A DNA stretch of 64,000 nt from Streptomyces albiflavescens (GTDB lineage Bacteria; Actinomycetota; Actinomycetes; Streptomycetales; Streptomycetaceae): assembly GCF_014645835.1 (NCBI RefSeq), contig NZ_BMMM01000001.1, positions 855,962 through 919,961 of the forward strand, given 5' to 3'. A model generated the notes under the pieces. It saw nothing but the letters and a program-made list of their open reading frames with translations, searched no databases and had not been told where the DNA came from. Shown here one piece after another: positions 16,664 through 25,106 of the stretch (positions are counted from its first letter, which is position 1; each line of letters opens with the position of its first letter). A program made the position numbers and the translations under genes.

Positions 16664-18175
16664 TCAGCGGCCGTGGTGGTGCATGACGTGCTTGGTGCGC
16701 GAGTAGTCGTCCAGCGCGTAGATCGACAGGTCACGGCCGTAGCCGGAGCCCTTGAAGCCGCCCCAGGGGACTTCGCTGGACAGCACCAGATGGGAGTTGA
16801 CCCAGACGGTTCCGAAGTCGAGGCGGGCCGCGATGTCGTGGCTGCGGCGGGCGTTCTCGGTCCACACCGATGCCGAGAGGCCGAGGGGGACGTCGTTGGC
16901 CCGCCGTACCGCCTCCTCCTCGTCGGTGAAGGTCTCGACCGTGATCACCGGGCCGAAGATCTCCTCGTGGGCTGCCTCGGCTCCTTCAAGCACGTCGACC
17001 AGGACGGTCGGGGCCACGAAATAGCCCGGTCCGTCGACGGCCCCGCCTCCGACGGCCACCCGCACGCCCTCCTTCTTCGCCCGCTCCAAGTACCCGGTGA
17101 CCCGTTCGAAGTGGGCCTTCGAGACCATCGGGCCGACCTCGACGTCCTCACCGGCGGCAGGCTCGCCGACGATCAGTTCCCGTACTTCGCCGACGAGTTG
17201 CTCGACGAACCGTTCGGCGACCGACTCGTGGACGAGGACACGGCAGGCGGCCCCGCACTCCTGGCCCGAGTTCCAGAAGCCCGCGACGCGCAACGCCGAT
17301 GCCGCGGCCGCCAGATCGGCGTCCTCGAAGACCACCACCGGTGCCTTGCCGCCGAGTTCGAGGTGGACGCGCTTGAGGCTCTCGGCGGCGGCACGGGCGA
17401 CGGCACGGCCGCTGTTGACCGAGCCGGTCAGGGCGATCATGTTCACGTCCGGGTGCTCGGCGAGCCGGGCACCTACGGTCGCCCCGTAGCCGTTCACCAC
17501 GTTCAGCACACCGGCAGGCAGAAGATCGGCGACGAGCTCGGCGAACTTCAGGGTGGTCAGCGGGGTCTGCTCGGAGGGCTTGAGGACCAGGGTGTTGCCC
17601 GCGCCGAGGATGGGGGCGATCTTCCAGGCCGCCATGAGCAGCGGGTAGTTCCACGGGGTGACCACACCGATCACGCCCAGCGGTTCGCGCAGCATGACCG
17701 ACAGGTGGTCCTCGACGTAGTCGCCGGCGGCCAGGGAAGTGGTCGCGCGCACCGCACCGGCCATGAAGCGGAAGGTGTCCACGGCCTGGCCGACGTCGTC
17801 CGTCGACACCGCAAGCGGCTTGCCGGTGTTCGCCGACTCCAGCCTGCTCAGGAGCTCGGTGTGCTCGGCCAGCCGGTCGGCGACGGCGTGCAGCAGCTCC
17901 GAGCGCTCCTTGGGAACGAGCCGGGACCACCCGGCCTTGGCCTGGAGAGCGGCACTGACCGCTCGGTCGATGTCTTCGGCGGTGCCCTCGGGGATGCGGG
18001 CGATGACGTTCTCCGTACAGGGGTCGACCACGTCGACGACGCGCTCGGTTGAGCCCTCGGCGAAGGTCCCGTCGATGAAGTGGCGGGCCGGAGGAAGGTC
18101 TGCCGCGGTGATCAGGGGGCGTACGTCGGTCACGCGTCGAACGGTGGCCGTCGAGACGGCGGCGTCAGTGGTCAT
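16664..18175 (-). CDS. NAD-dependent aldehyde dehydrogenase (aminobutyraldehyde/betaine-aldehyde type)
   Basis: The product is 503 residues with complete ALDH motifs: the cofactor segment TPWNYPLLMAAWKIAP, the general base E274 in LELGGKAP, and the catalytic C307 in NSGQEC. The C-terminal DDYSRTKHVMHHH resembles gamma-aminobutyraldehyde dehydrogenases (PatD-like). It would oxidise an amino- or ammonium-bearing aldehyde to the acid. The ATG at 18175 follows AAGGAG. It lies between the DapA-type gene and the OYE-type gene, so it probably handles the aldehyde made by the amine oxidase or lyase of this operon. A ketoglutarate-semialdehyde dehydrogenase role is an alternative. Confidence 0.88.
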   Translation of the reverse strand: MTTDAAVSTATVRRVTDVRPLITAADLPPARHFIDGTFAEGSTERVVDVVDPCTENVIARIPEGTAEDIDRAVSAALQAKAGWSRLVPKERSELLHAVADRLAEHTELLSRLESANTGKPLAVSTDDVGQAVDTFRFMAGAVRATTSLAAGDYVEDHLSVMLREPLGVIGVVTPWNYPLLMAAWKIAPILGAGNTLVLKPSEQTPLTTLKFAELVADLLPAGVLNVVNGYGATVGARLAEHPDVNMIALTGSVNSGRAVARAAAESLKRVHLELGGKAPVVVFEDADLAAAASALRVAGFWNSGQECGAACRVLVHESVAERFVEQLVGEVRELIVGEPAAGEDVEVGPMVSKAHFERVTGYLERAKKEGVRVAVGGGAVDGPGYFVAPTVLVDVLEGAEAAHEEIFGPVITVETFTDEEEAVRRANDVPLGLSASVWTENARRSHDIAARLDFGTVWVNSHLVLSSEVPWGGFKGSGYGRDLSIYALDDYSRTKHVMHHHGR

Positions 18176-18257
18176 GATCAGTGACTCCTTGGTGTGAGAG
18201 GGCCGGCCAGTCGACGCTGCGGGAACGGACGTCGTGCTCGTCGAGGAATCGCATGGT

Positions 18258-19157
18258 TCAGTGAGCGGCCGTCAGTGACGGCAGTGCCTCCACCAGGGAG
18301 GCGATCCTGGCGGTGGTGTCGGCATCGAGCCCAAGGAGCGGTTCACGCGGCTCGCCGACGGGGAACCCGGTCGCGTTCAGGGCCGCCTTGACGGCCGGGA
18401 TGAACGGGGCGGACATGATCGCGTCCATCAGCGGGTAGATCCGCGCCCACTCGGCCCGCGCCCGGTCGAGGTCGCCGGAGGTCAACGCGCGGTGGATCGA
18501 GACGAGTTCGGCCGGCATCACGTTTGCGGTCCCGGCCATCACACCCGCGGCGCCCTCGGTGATCGCCTGGAGCAGCAGGCTGTCCCAGCCGATGAAGGTG
18601 GAGATGACGTCGCCGTGACGGTGGATCAGCTGCCCGGCCTGGCCCATGTCGGCGCTGGTGTCCTTGATGTACAGGATGTTGTCGACCTCGCGGGCCAGCT
18701 GCCCGACGGTGTCCGGGTCGAGGTTGACGCCGGTGGCCCCGGGCAGGTTGTAGAGCATGATCGGGATGTCCACGGCGTCGGCGACCGTACGCAGGTAGCG
18801 CAGCGTCTCGTCCAGCGTGAGCGGCTCGTAGTACGGAGTGACCACCATCAGGACCGAAGCCCCGGCGTCCTGCGCGTGCCGGGAGAGTTCGACCGCTTCC
18901 CGGGTGCTCAGCGCACCGGTCTGCGCGATGACCGGCACACGTCCGGCCGCCTGGTCGACGACGGTCTCGATGATCTGGCGCCGTTCCGCTCCGGTCATCG
19001 CCGCGAACTCACCTGTGGAACCGCAGGCCACCACGCCGTCCACGCCGCCGTCGATGCTGCGATCGACGAGGCGGCGCAGTGTCTTGTCGTCGATCCGCCC
19101 TTCCGACGCGAAGGGGGTGGCGAGGGCGGTCAGGACACCGCTCAGCTGTGCAGACAT
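18258..19157 (-). CDS. DapA/NAL superfamily lyase (dihydrodipicolinate-synthase-like)
   Basis: The product is 299 residues and the whole length is a DapA-type TIM barrel. The carboxylate-binding motif GSTGE is at 47-51, the catalytic tyrosine is Y136 in MLYNLPG, and the Schiff-base lysine is K165 in YIKDTSAD. The family includes DHDPS, N-acetylneuraminate lyase, 2-keto-3-deoxy-acid aldolases and the deaminase of 4-hydroxyproline breakdown. Its place in a catabolic operon argues against a lysine-biosynthetic role. I chose ATG 19157 because AAGGAG lies eight bases upstream; a TTG at 19163 is possible. Pairing with an ALDH recalls sugar-acid and hydroxyproline pathways, but the substrate here is open. 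Confidence 0.83.
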   Translation of the reverse strand: MSAQLSGVLTALATPFASEGRIDDKTLRRLVDRSIDGGVDGVVACGSTGEFAAMTGAERRQIIETVVDQAAGRVPVIAQTGALSTREAVELSRHAQDAGASVLMVVTPYYEPLTLDETLRYLRTVADAVDIPIMLYNLPGATGVNLDPDTVGQLAREVDNILYIKDTSADMGQAGQLIHRHGDVISTFIGWDSLLLQAITEGAAGVMAGTANVMPAELVSIHRALTSGDLDRARAEWARIYPLMDAIMSAPFIPAVKAALNATGFPVGEPREPLLGLDADTTARIASLVEALPSLTAAH

Positions 19158-19250
19158 GCTCAAGTCTCCTTAGGGGGTGCGGGTTTACGCAGCGGTGGGC
19201 GCCGACGCGTTCGGGATTCAGGCCAAGATGCGCGTCGACACGCACGGGGT
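19158..19250. repeat. Partial duplication of the amine-oxidase gene 3' end
   Basis: The stop-codon region of the upstream amine-oxidase gene (19242-19281) recurs imperfectly at 19178-19214: GGGTTTACG followed by a similar stretch and GCGCCGACGC appears in both. The copy lies just downstream of the stop, about 60 bp away. It looks like a local tandem duplication; no gene is present in the gap. Confidence 0.5.
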
Positions 19251-20639
19251 TTACGGCGCCGTGTGCGCCGACGCCAGGTCGCGCCGCGCGGTCTGCCGGC
19301 CGGTGGCCAGCAGGCTCCGCACCTCCTGGGCGGCGGACAGTCCGGACGAGATCGCGGTCTCGGTGTAGAGGGTGCCGAGGTAGTCACCGGCCAGGAACAC
19401 GCGGTCGCCGCGCCGGGTCAGGGTCTGCTGGAGCTTGCCGCGGCCGGGGAAGCAGTACGGCGCTCCCGTGGGCCAGCGCTGCACCTCGGCCTCGACGACG
19501 TGGTCGGAGAAGCCGGGCAGCACCTGGTCGAGGTCGTCGAGGTAGATCCGGCGGATCTTGTCGTCGTCGTGCTCCAGCAGTTCGCGGGCCAGGCTGCCCG
19601 GCGAGAAGGTCATGATGCTGCTGCCGGGCCGGCGCTCATGGGCGTAACCGTGCACGACGTTCGACATGTTGAGCGCGACGTTGAAGGACCGCTTCGGCGT
19701 GGCGATGCCGTAGGCGTCGTCCCAGACCTGGCGGCCCGTCTCGTCGGAGAGGAAGGCCGCGCTGACGTAGGGCCCGTACACGACCTTCGACAGGGCCTCG
19801 CGGACGTCACGGTCGAGGTCGACCGCGACGCGGTGGCTGACGGTCGCGGGCGTGGCGAGGACCACGTAGCGCGCCTCGACCTCCTGCTCGACGCCGTCCT
19901 GGCGGTAGCGGACGACGACCGAGTCCTTCTTGTGGACGATCTCGTCGACGGACGCGTTCAGCCGCACCCGGTCCCCGAGGGCCGCCGCGATGGACTCGGT
20001 GAGGGTGGACGGGCCGCCGAGGATGCTCTGGGACAGGCCGGCGCCGATGTTCCACACGAGGCTGAAGTAGCCGACGCCGGCGCCCGCCGAGAGCTGGTCG
20101 ATATCGGCGGCGGAACGGGTCACCGTCGGCTTGAAGAGGGCTTCGGCGTCCTCGGGGAGGTCGCCGATGAAGTCCTTGAAGGAGCGGTCGTTCATGAAGT
20201 CGTAGATCCGCTGCTGGCGTTGGGCCTCGGTCTCGCCCCGCCGCCGGCCCACGATCCGGGCGTAACGCGCCACCTGGACCGCGACCTTGGCGCCCGCCTT
20301 GACCATGCCGATCCGCGATTCCATCGACATGGGGATGCGGAACGGGTAGCTCTCCACGCGGCCCTTGAGCAGCAGCTTGCCGTTCATCGACAGCCCGGCC
20401 AGCGAGCCGGGCACCGGGACCGAGTCGACGCCGGTGTTGTTCAGCAGCCACGAGGTCGCCGAGTCACCGCCCGCGTAGACGTGTCCGCCCCAGTTCATCC
20501 AGTACGGTCCGCGGCGCTCCGAGCGGATGCGTCCGCCGATCCGGCTCTCGGATTCGAGCAGGAGCGTGTCCCAGTGCCGCAGTCGCCAGCCGGCGGCCAG
20601 GCCTGCGATGCCGCCGCCTACGATCACGACGTCTTTCAT
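19251..20639 (-). CDS. FAD-dependent amine oxidase (protoporphyrinogen-oxidase-like flavoprotein)
   Basis: The product is 462 residues. It starts directly with the FAD-binding motif VIVGGGIAGLAAGW and continues with SRIGGRI, typical of the flavin monoamine oxidase/protoporphyrinogen oxidase superfamily; the C-terminal flavin motif is RVFLAGDYLGT. There is no signal peptide. It would oxidise a C-N or C-C bond, passing electrons to oxygen or another acceptor. The ATG at 20639 is preceded by AGGAGG at ideal spacing. It is second in the operon, 87 bp after the MFS permease gene. Haem biosynthesis is unlikely in this context; an amine or imino-acid substrate imported by the permease fits better. 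Confidence 0.8.
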   Translation of the reverse strand: MKDVVIVGGGIAGLAAGWRLRHWDTLLLESESRIGGRIRSERRGPYWMNWGGHVYAGGDSATSWLLNNTGVDSVPVPGSLAGLSMNGKLLLKGRVESYPFRIPMSMESRIGMVKAGAKVAVQVARYARIVGRRRGETEAQRQQRIYDFMNDRSFKDFIGDLPEDAEALFKPTVTRSAADIDQLSAGAGVGYFSLVWNIGAGLSQSILGGPSTLTESIAAALGDRVRLNASVDEIVHKKDSVVVRYRQDGVEQEVEARYVVLATPATVSHRVAVDLDRDVREALSKVVYGPYVSAAFLSDETGRQVWDDAYGIATPKRSFNVALNMSNVVHGYAHERRPGSSIMTFSPGSLARELLEHDDDKIRRIYLDDLDQVLPGFSDHVVEAEVQRWPTGAPYCFPGRGKLQQTLTRRGDRVFLAGDYLGTLYTETAISSGLSAAQEVRSLLATGRQTARRDLASAHTAP

Positions 20640-20726
20640 GGAAAACCTCCTGAACAGTTACGGGTGAAGAGCTCGAGCCGCCCGGGCCCCCAGCGGGTGG
20701 GGGCCCGTTGCGACGGTCGGTGACGG

Positions 20727-22100
20727 TCAGACGGCCGCGGGACGCTCGGCGGCGGCGACGTCCGTCCGGGGCGTCAGCGCGGCGGCCTCGTGCAGGGCCA
20801 TGCCACGCGTCTCCGGCGCCCACAGGACGGAGACGACGGCGCCCACGGCGTTGATGGCGGCGGCCGCGATCATGGTGCCGCCGATGCCCCAGCCGGTCAG
20901 GGCCATGGGGACGAGGTAGGTGCCGACGGCGGCGCCGATACGGCTGGCGGATGAGGCCAGGCCCACGGCGGAGCCGCGCACCTCGGTCGGGAACAGCTCG
21001 TTCGGGTAGATCCACTGAAGGATCTGGGTGCCGCCAATGATGAGCGCGTACACGGCGAAGAGCACCATGATCACGGCCGCGGGGGCGCCGGGGAAGACGC
21101 CGAGGAGCAGCAGTGCCAGGCCCGACCAGACGAAGCTGTGGATGACCAGGGGACGCCGGCCGATGCGGTTCACGAACAGCAGGGCGATCACACAGCCGAT
21201 GAGGAACATGACCGTGATCAGGGCGGAGCCGACGTTGGCCAGCGAGCCTTCCAGCTTGAGGGCGCCCAGGATCTTCGGGCCGAAGGCGTAGATGGCGAAG
21301 AGCGGGACGATGGAACAGGTCCAGAAGACGGAGATGTAGAGCATCCGCCCGCCGTAGCCTGCCCGCAGGATCGCCTTGAGGTCGACGTTCTCGCGCTCCT
21401 CCGCCTCGTCCGGCAGGTCGGCGATCGTCGCCTCGGGACCGTAGACCTTCTTCAGGACGGCCTCGGCCTCCTCGACGCGCCCCTTGTTCGCCAGCCAGCG
21501 CGGGGACTCGGGGGTGCCGAGGCGCAGCAGCACGATGACCGTCGCGGGCAGCGCCGCGCTGGCGAGCATCCATCGCCAGCCGTCGTCGCCGGTCTGGAGG
21601 AGCAGCTCGCCCACGATGTAGGCCACGGCGGCGCCGACGAACCACATGACGACCAGGCCGCCAAGCAGCGGTCCCCGGTAGCGGCGCGGTGTGAACTCGG
21701 CAAGCAGCGAGGTCGCGATCGGGTAGTCCGCGCCGACCGCCATGCCGATCAGCAGCCGCAGGACGAACAGCCACACCGGGTCGTTCGCCCAGAACTGGGC
21801 GACGGAACAGCCGATGATGGCGACCAGGTCGATCGTGTAGAGCACCTGGCGGCCGAACTTGTCCGTGAGATAGCCGCCCACGAACGCGCCGAGGAAGATG
21901 CCGATCAGCGCGGACGCGCCGATCAGTCCCTCGGCGGACGACGACAGATCCAGCTGCGGCGAGATCTGCACCATGGCCACGCCGATGATGCTCAGGACAT
22001 AGCCGTCGAGGAACGGACCCCCGGAGGAGTACAGGGCGAGCTTCTTGTGGAAACGCGACAGTGGCGCGTCATCCACTCGGTTTCCTGCGTTTACGGTCAT
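20727..22100 (-). CDS. MFS transporter, metabolite:H+ symporter/sugar-porter type
   Basis: The product is 457 residues with twelve predicted membrane segments. Family motifs are visible: GGYLTDKFGRQ in loop 2-3, RLLIGMAVGADYPIATSLLAE in helices 4-5, and the central-loop SPRWLANKGR and NRIGRRPL signatures of the sugar-porter and aromatic-acid/shikimate-type branches. It is the first gene of the minus-strand catabolic operon and should import its substrate. The ATG at 22100 has GGAGG five bases upstream; a GTG at 22103 directly precedes it. The divergent neighbour across 284 bp is the IS630/FCD fusion regulator, its most likely controller. Confidence 0.85.
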   Translation of the reverse strand: MTVNAGNRVDDAPLSRFHKKLALYSSGGPFLDGYVLSIIGVAMVQISPQLDLSSSAEGLIGASALIGIFLGAFVGGYLTDKFGRQVLYTIDLVAIIGCSVAQFWANDPVWLFVLRLLIGMAVGADYPIATSLLAEFTPRRYRGPLLGGLVVMWFVGAAVAYIVGELLLQTGDDGWRWMLASAALPATVIVLLRLGTPESPRWLANKGRVEEAEAVLKKVYGPEATIADLPDEAEERENVDLKAILRAGYGGRMLYISVFWTCSIVPLFAIYAFGPKILGALKLEGSLANVGSALITVMFLIGCVIALLFVNRIGRRPLVIHSFVWSGLALLLLGVFPGAPAAVIMVLFAVYALIIGGTQILQWIYPNELFPTEVRGSAVGLASSASRIGAAVGTYLVPMALTGWGIGGTMIAAAAINAVGAVVSVLWAPETRGMALHEAAALTPRTDVAAAERPAAV

Positions 22101-22384
22101 CACAGCCTCCGGGAGCGGTACCCGGACATGCCTGTTTCAGGGTAGGTCCGGGCCAGGTCGGGGTTTGATGTGCTGGTGCGCGAACTCGTGTGCTGCCCGG
22201 CGGGTGTGGGGGTCGGGCCGGGGCTCGCCGATCAAGACGAACTCGCGGTTTCGCGGGGACGCCGGCGGCGTGGCCACCGGATGGCTTCGAAGTATGTGAA
22301 GGCGTGGCCCGGCCAACAATGCCCCCGTCACGGCACCCGGCACGGGGCTGTTACCGAGTCATAAGTTCGGCTACGGTTCCCGGC
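22101..22384. promoter_or_regulatory. Divergent control region of catabolic operon and fusion regulator
   Basis: This 284-bp region separates the MFS gene (minus) from the fusion regulator (plus). A short palindrome CCTGTTTCAGG lies near 22131. Before the regulator there is TACGGT about seven bases upstream of its ATG, with TTACCG 15 bases further up and no Shine-Dalgarno, which would suit a leaderless transcript. These assignments are tentative. Confidence 0.4.
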
Positions 22385-24238
22385 ATGGCCGGCCGTCCCC
22401 GCGATGCCGTGGTCCTCACCGAGGACGAACGCACCGAACTGATCCAGTGGTCCCGCAGCCGCACCTGCTCACAGGCCCGTGCCCTGCGCGCCCGGATCGT
22501 GCTGGCGTGCGCGGAGGAGCCCACCAACAGCGATGTGGCCAAGCGCCTCGGCGTCTCCCGCGACATGGTCGGCACATGGCGCACGCGCTTCCTGGCCGAC
22601 CGGCTGGCCGGCCTGGACGAACAGCCTCGCCCCGGCCGGCCTCCCACGGCCGACGACGACACCGTCGCGCATGTACTCGTCCGCACGCTGACGCCTCCCC
22701 CGCCGGACGCCCGGCAGACCTGGTCGACCCGTTCCATGGCGGCCGAGACCGGCCTGAGTCAGAGCACGGTGAGCCGGATCTGGCGGACCTACCGCATCCA
22801 GCGGCCGGACCGCCTCACGGCCGGGCCGCGCCGGGCGTACTCCCTGCCGGACCGCGCCGAAGAGGTGGTGGGCCTGTTCATCGCCCCACCGGTGTGCGTC
22901 CTCGCGGTGACCACGCCGGCAGGACGAGGCGGCGGCGCACGCACGTCCGTGGCAACCGACGCGAGCCGGCTGTTCGGCAAGGACCGGGAACCGTCCCATG
23001 TACTGGCCGTGGCCTGCGCGTTCGCGGCCCTGCGCGGCCCGCAGTGCGGCGAGAAGGCGGCCGGGACGGACGACTCCGCGGTGCGCTCGTTCGTGGAGCA
23101 GGCGAGGTCGGCAGCGGGGGGCGGCACCAGCGTGCACCTGCTGGCGTACGGCCTGTCCGCACAGGCGTGCGCGCCCCTCGACGGCCCGGACCATGCCGCG
23201 TCTCCGCGCCTGCACGTGCACCACGCACCCGGTCCGGAGGAATGGACCGACGAGGCTCAGCGCCTCCTCGCCGCCGACGGCCATGCCCTTCGGGAGACGG
23301 CACCCGACGTTCCCCGGCTCCGCGACGCGCTGCTGACCTGGTCAAGCACCTGGACCCCCTCCGCGGCCCCCTTCACGCGGATCGCCGCTCCGCGCCCGTC
23401 GTACGACGCTCCCGCCATCTGCGGCCCTGACAGTGACTCGAACGTCGAGGATGTGCGCGCCCGCGACCCCCAGGCCCTGCTCGGCGCGGCGGAGATCACA
23501 TCGGCCGACGTGTCTCCCGGTGCGCCCATCACCACTGATCCCGCTGTCGGTCTGTTGCGTGAAGCCCTCTTGACCGGCGGCTACCGGCCGGGGGACCGCG
23601 TCCTGGAGGCGCCGCTGGCGCTCCGTCTCGGCCTGTCCCGTCGTGGTGTGCGCGCCGCACTGCACGCGCTGGCCGAGGAGGGCATGCTCGACCTGCTGCC
23701 CGGCGGTGCGACGGCGATCCCCGCCGTCACGGCGAAGGACGTGCTGGACCTCTACGCCCTGCGCGCGAGTCTGGGTGCGCTGCTCATGCGCCGGATCGCC
23801 ATGCTGGGCCGCGAGAACCTCGCTCCGGCCTCGGCAGCGCTGGCGGAGGTACGTGCCGCCGCCCGGGACAACGACCATCTCCGCATCCGTGAAGTGGACT
23901 TGCGGTACCAGGACGCACTCGCTCGCATCGCGGACCTTCCGCAGGCGGCCGGTACCTTCGAACGCCTCACGGCCCGTCTGCGCATGTTCGTCAACGTCCT
24001 GGACATGGACTACAGCCAGGCCTGCGACACCATCGCGAACGAGGACAGCGCCGTCCACGACGCCTTGCGCGACGCCGACGGGAACGAGGCGGCCCGCCTG
24101 TGGCGGGTGAAGATCGAACGCTGCGTCCGCTACATGATCGCCCAGCTGCCCGAGGACGACGCCGCGCCCTATCTGTGGACCACGTTGGCGGGCAGGCCCC
24201 GTATGCGCCCAGGGGAACCGCGGGGCGCGGCGCACTGA
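22385..24238 (+). CDS. Fusion regulator: catalytically dead IS630-family transposase + GntR/FCD regulator
   Basis: The product is 617 residues. Residues 10-150 match the IS630 DNA-binding part: a first HTH (NSDVAKRLGVSRDMVGTWRTRF), the linker GLDEQPRPGRPP, and a second HTH (MAAETGLSQSTVSRIWR). Residues 160-345 follow the IS630 DDE domain in order, but the usual acidic residues are gone: the CVDEK segment is LAVTTP, the LDNYGTH segment is LAYGLSAQ, and the SWLNQVE segment is EWTDEAQ. Residues 385-590 are a FadR/FCD regulator (a winged helix with LALRLGLSRRGVRAALHALAEEGML, then a helical effector domain). No inverted repeats flank it. It is likely a transcription factor for the divergent operon. 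The ATG at 22385 lacks a clear RBS. Confidence 0.8.
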   Translation: MAGRPRDAVVLTEDERTELIQWSRSRTCSQARALRARIVLACAEEPTNSDVAKRLGVSRDMVGTWRTRFLADRLAGLDEQPRPGRPPTADDDTVAHVLVRTLTPPPPDARQTWSTRSMAAETGLSQSTVSRIWRTYRIQRPDRLTAGPRRAYSLPDRAEEVVGLFIAPPVCVLAVTTPAGRGGGARTSVATDASRLFGKDREPSHVLAVACAFAALRGPQCGEKAAGTDDSAVRSFVEQARSAAGGGTSVHLLAYGLSAQACAPLDGPDHAASPRLHVHHAPGPEEWTDEAQRLLAADGHALRETAPDVPRLRDALLTWSSTWTPSAAPFTRIAAPRPSYDAPAICGPDSDSNVEDVRARDPQALLGAAEITSADVSPGAPITTDPAVGLLREALLTGGYRPGDRVLEAPLALRLGLSRRGVRAALHALAEEGMLDLLPGGATAIPAVTAKDVLDLYALRASLGALLMRRIAMLGRENLAPASAALAEVRAAARDNDHLRIREVDLRYQDALARIADLPQAAGTFERLTARLRMFVNVLDMDYSQACDTIANEDSAVHDALRDADGNEAARLWRVKIERCVRYMIAQLPEDDAAPYLWTTLAGRPRMRPGEPRGAAH

Positions 24239-24290
24239 AGCAGAGGCGCTGAAGCGGAGGCGCTGAAGCAGAGGCACTGAAGCTGAGGGC
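24227..24290. repeat. 14-bp tandem repeat at the end of the fusion regulator
   Basis: Three consecutive 14-base units (24240-24253, 24254-24267, 24268-24281) read GCAGAGGCGCTGAA with one or two changes, and partial units lie on both sides. The array begins at the regulator's stop codon, so slippage could alter its 3' boundary. No function is evident. Confidence 0.7.
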
Positions 24291-24341
24291 CAAGGCGGCC
24301 CGGCTCGCCGACGGGCGAGGACCTCCGGCGCGTGCCGCGGC

Positions 24342-24998
24342 TCAGATCACGCCGCGGATCGCCGCCTCGAACCCCTCCACGTGTCCCGCGGCAAGAGCCG
24401 CGGCCTTCTCCGCGTCGCCGTCGATGACGGCGCGCAGCAGGGGCCCGTGCTCGTGCACGTGACCCGCGAGGCCGGGGAGCCGGTCGAGGAACAGACACCA
24501 GATCCGCGTGGCCAGGTTGTCGTACCTGATCAGGGTGTCTTCCAGATAGGGATTCCGGGTCGCGGCGTAGATGGCGCGGTGCACGGCCATGTCGAGCCGG
24601 ATCAGGCCCGTACCGCCGTCGGACACGTCCGCCAGCCGGGACAGGAGCCGGTCGAGGTCGGCGCGGTCGCTCTGGCCGGCGCGCTGGGCGGCCATCCGCG
24701 CGGCGAGGGGCTCCAGTTGCTCCCGGACCTCCGAGATGTGTCCGAGGTCGGCGATCTGGACCTCGGTGGCGAAGGTTCCGCGCCGGGGGTAGGCGACGAT
24801 GAGGCGCTCGTGCTCCAGACGCTTGAGGGCCTCCCGGACCGGTGTACGACCGAAGCCGAGTTCGGCGGCGATCCGCTCGTCGTTGATGGGCTCACCGGGG
24901 CGGATCTGGAGGGTCACCAGGCGGTCCGAGATGGAGCGATAGGCCTGATCAGCCAGCGTTCCACCGCCCTGGTCACCAGCGATGGTCGACGCGGTCAC
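24342..24998 (-). CDS. GntR-family regulator, FadR/FCD subfamily
   Basis: The product is 218 residues. The N-terminal winged helix (about 15-80) contains the GntR signature IAAELGFGRTPVREALKRLEHERLI. The C-terminal FCD domain (about 90-210) has the metal/effector motif DMAVHRAIYAATRNPYLED and a late histidine in HEHGPLLRAVIDGD. The GTG at 24998 follows GGAGG by seven or eight bases. It is divergent from glyA-sox-sdaA-purU, and a perfect TGATATATCA palindrome lies between them at 25057-25066, so it probably represses that operon and responds to a small acid such as sarcosine, glycine or serine. This is inferred from family and position. Confidence 0.88.
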   Translation of the reverse strand: MTASTIAGDQGGGTLADQAYRSISDRLVTLQIRPGEPINDERIAAELGFGRTPVREALKRLEHERLIVAYPRRGTFATEVQIADLGHISEVREQLEPLAARMAAQRAGQSDRADLDRLLSRLADVSDGGTGLIRLDMAVHRAIYAATRNPYLEDTLIRYDNLATRIWCLFLDRLPGLAGHVHEHGPLLRAVIDGDAEKAAALAAGHVEGFEAAIRGVI

Positions 24999-25056
24999 TC
25001 GAATTCCTCCCTTGACGCGAGCCGATCGGGGCTCTTAGCGTAGCGCAACAGCAGGT

Positions 25057-25066
25057 TGATATATCA
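25057..25066. promoter_or_regulatory. Putative GntR operator TGATATATCA
   Basis: This perfect 10-bp palindrome, AT-rich in a very GC-rich region, lies 59 bp before the GntR start and 41 bp before glyA. FadR/FCD proteins often bind short AT-rich palindromes, so it may control both directions. Confidence 0.55.
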
Positions 25067-25106
25067 GTCGCATTTCAGTCGGTCCCCAGATCCCCAGGGA
25101 GTTCTG

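Noticed and set aside
18492..20723. 743-codon plus-strand frame opposite the DapA and amine-oxidase genes
   Set aside because: Composition is shadow-like and it overlaps two well-supported genes and their ribosome binding sites.
14609..22100. Firm assignment of the operon to 4-hydroxyproline or hydroxyproline-betaine degradation
   Set aside because: DapA-type lyase plus ALDH fits, but proline racemase/epimerase and D-hydroxyproline dehydrogenase genes are absent, so the substrate stays open.
22385..23430. Intact IS630 insertion sequence
   Set aside because: The catalytic acids are missing, the frame continues into an FCD regulator and no terminal inverted repeats or target duplication were found.
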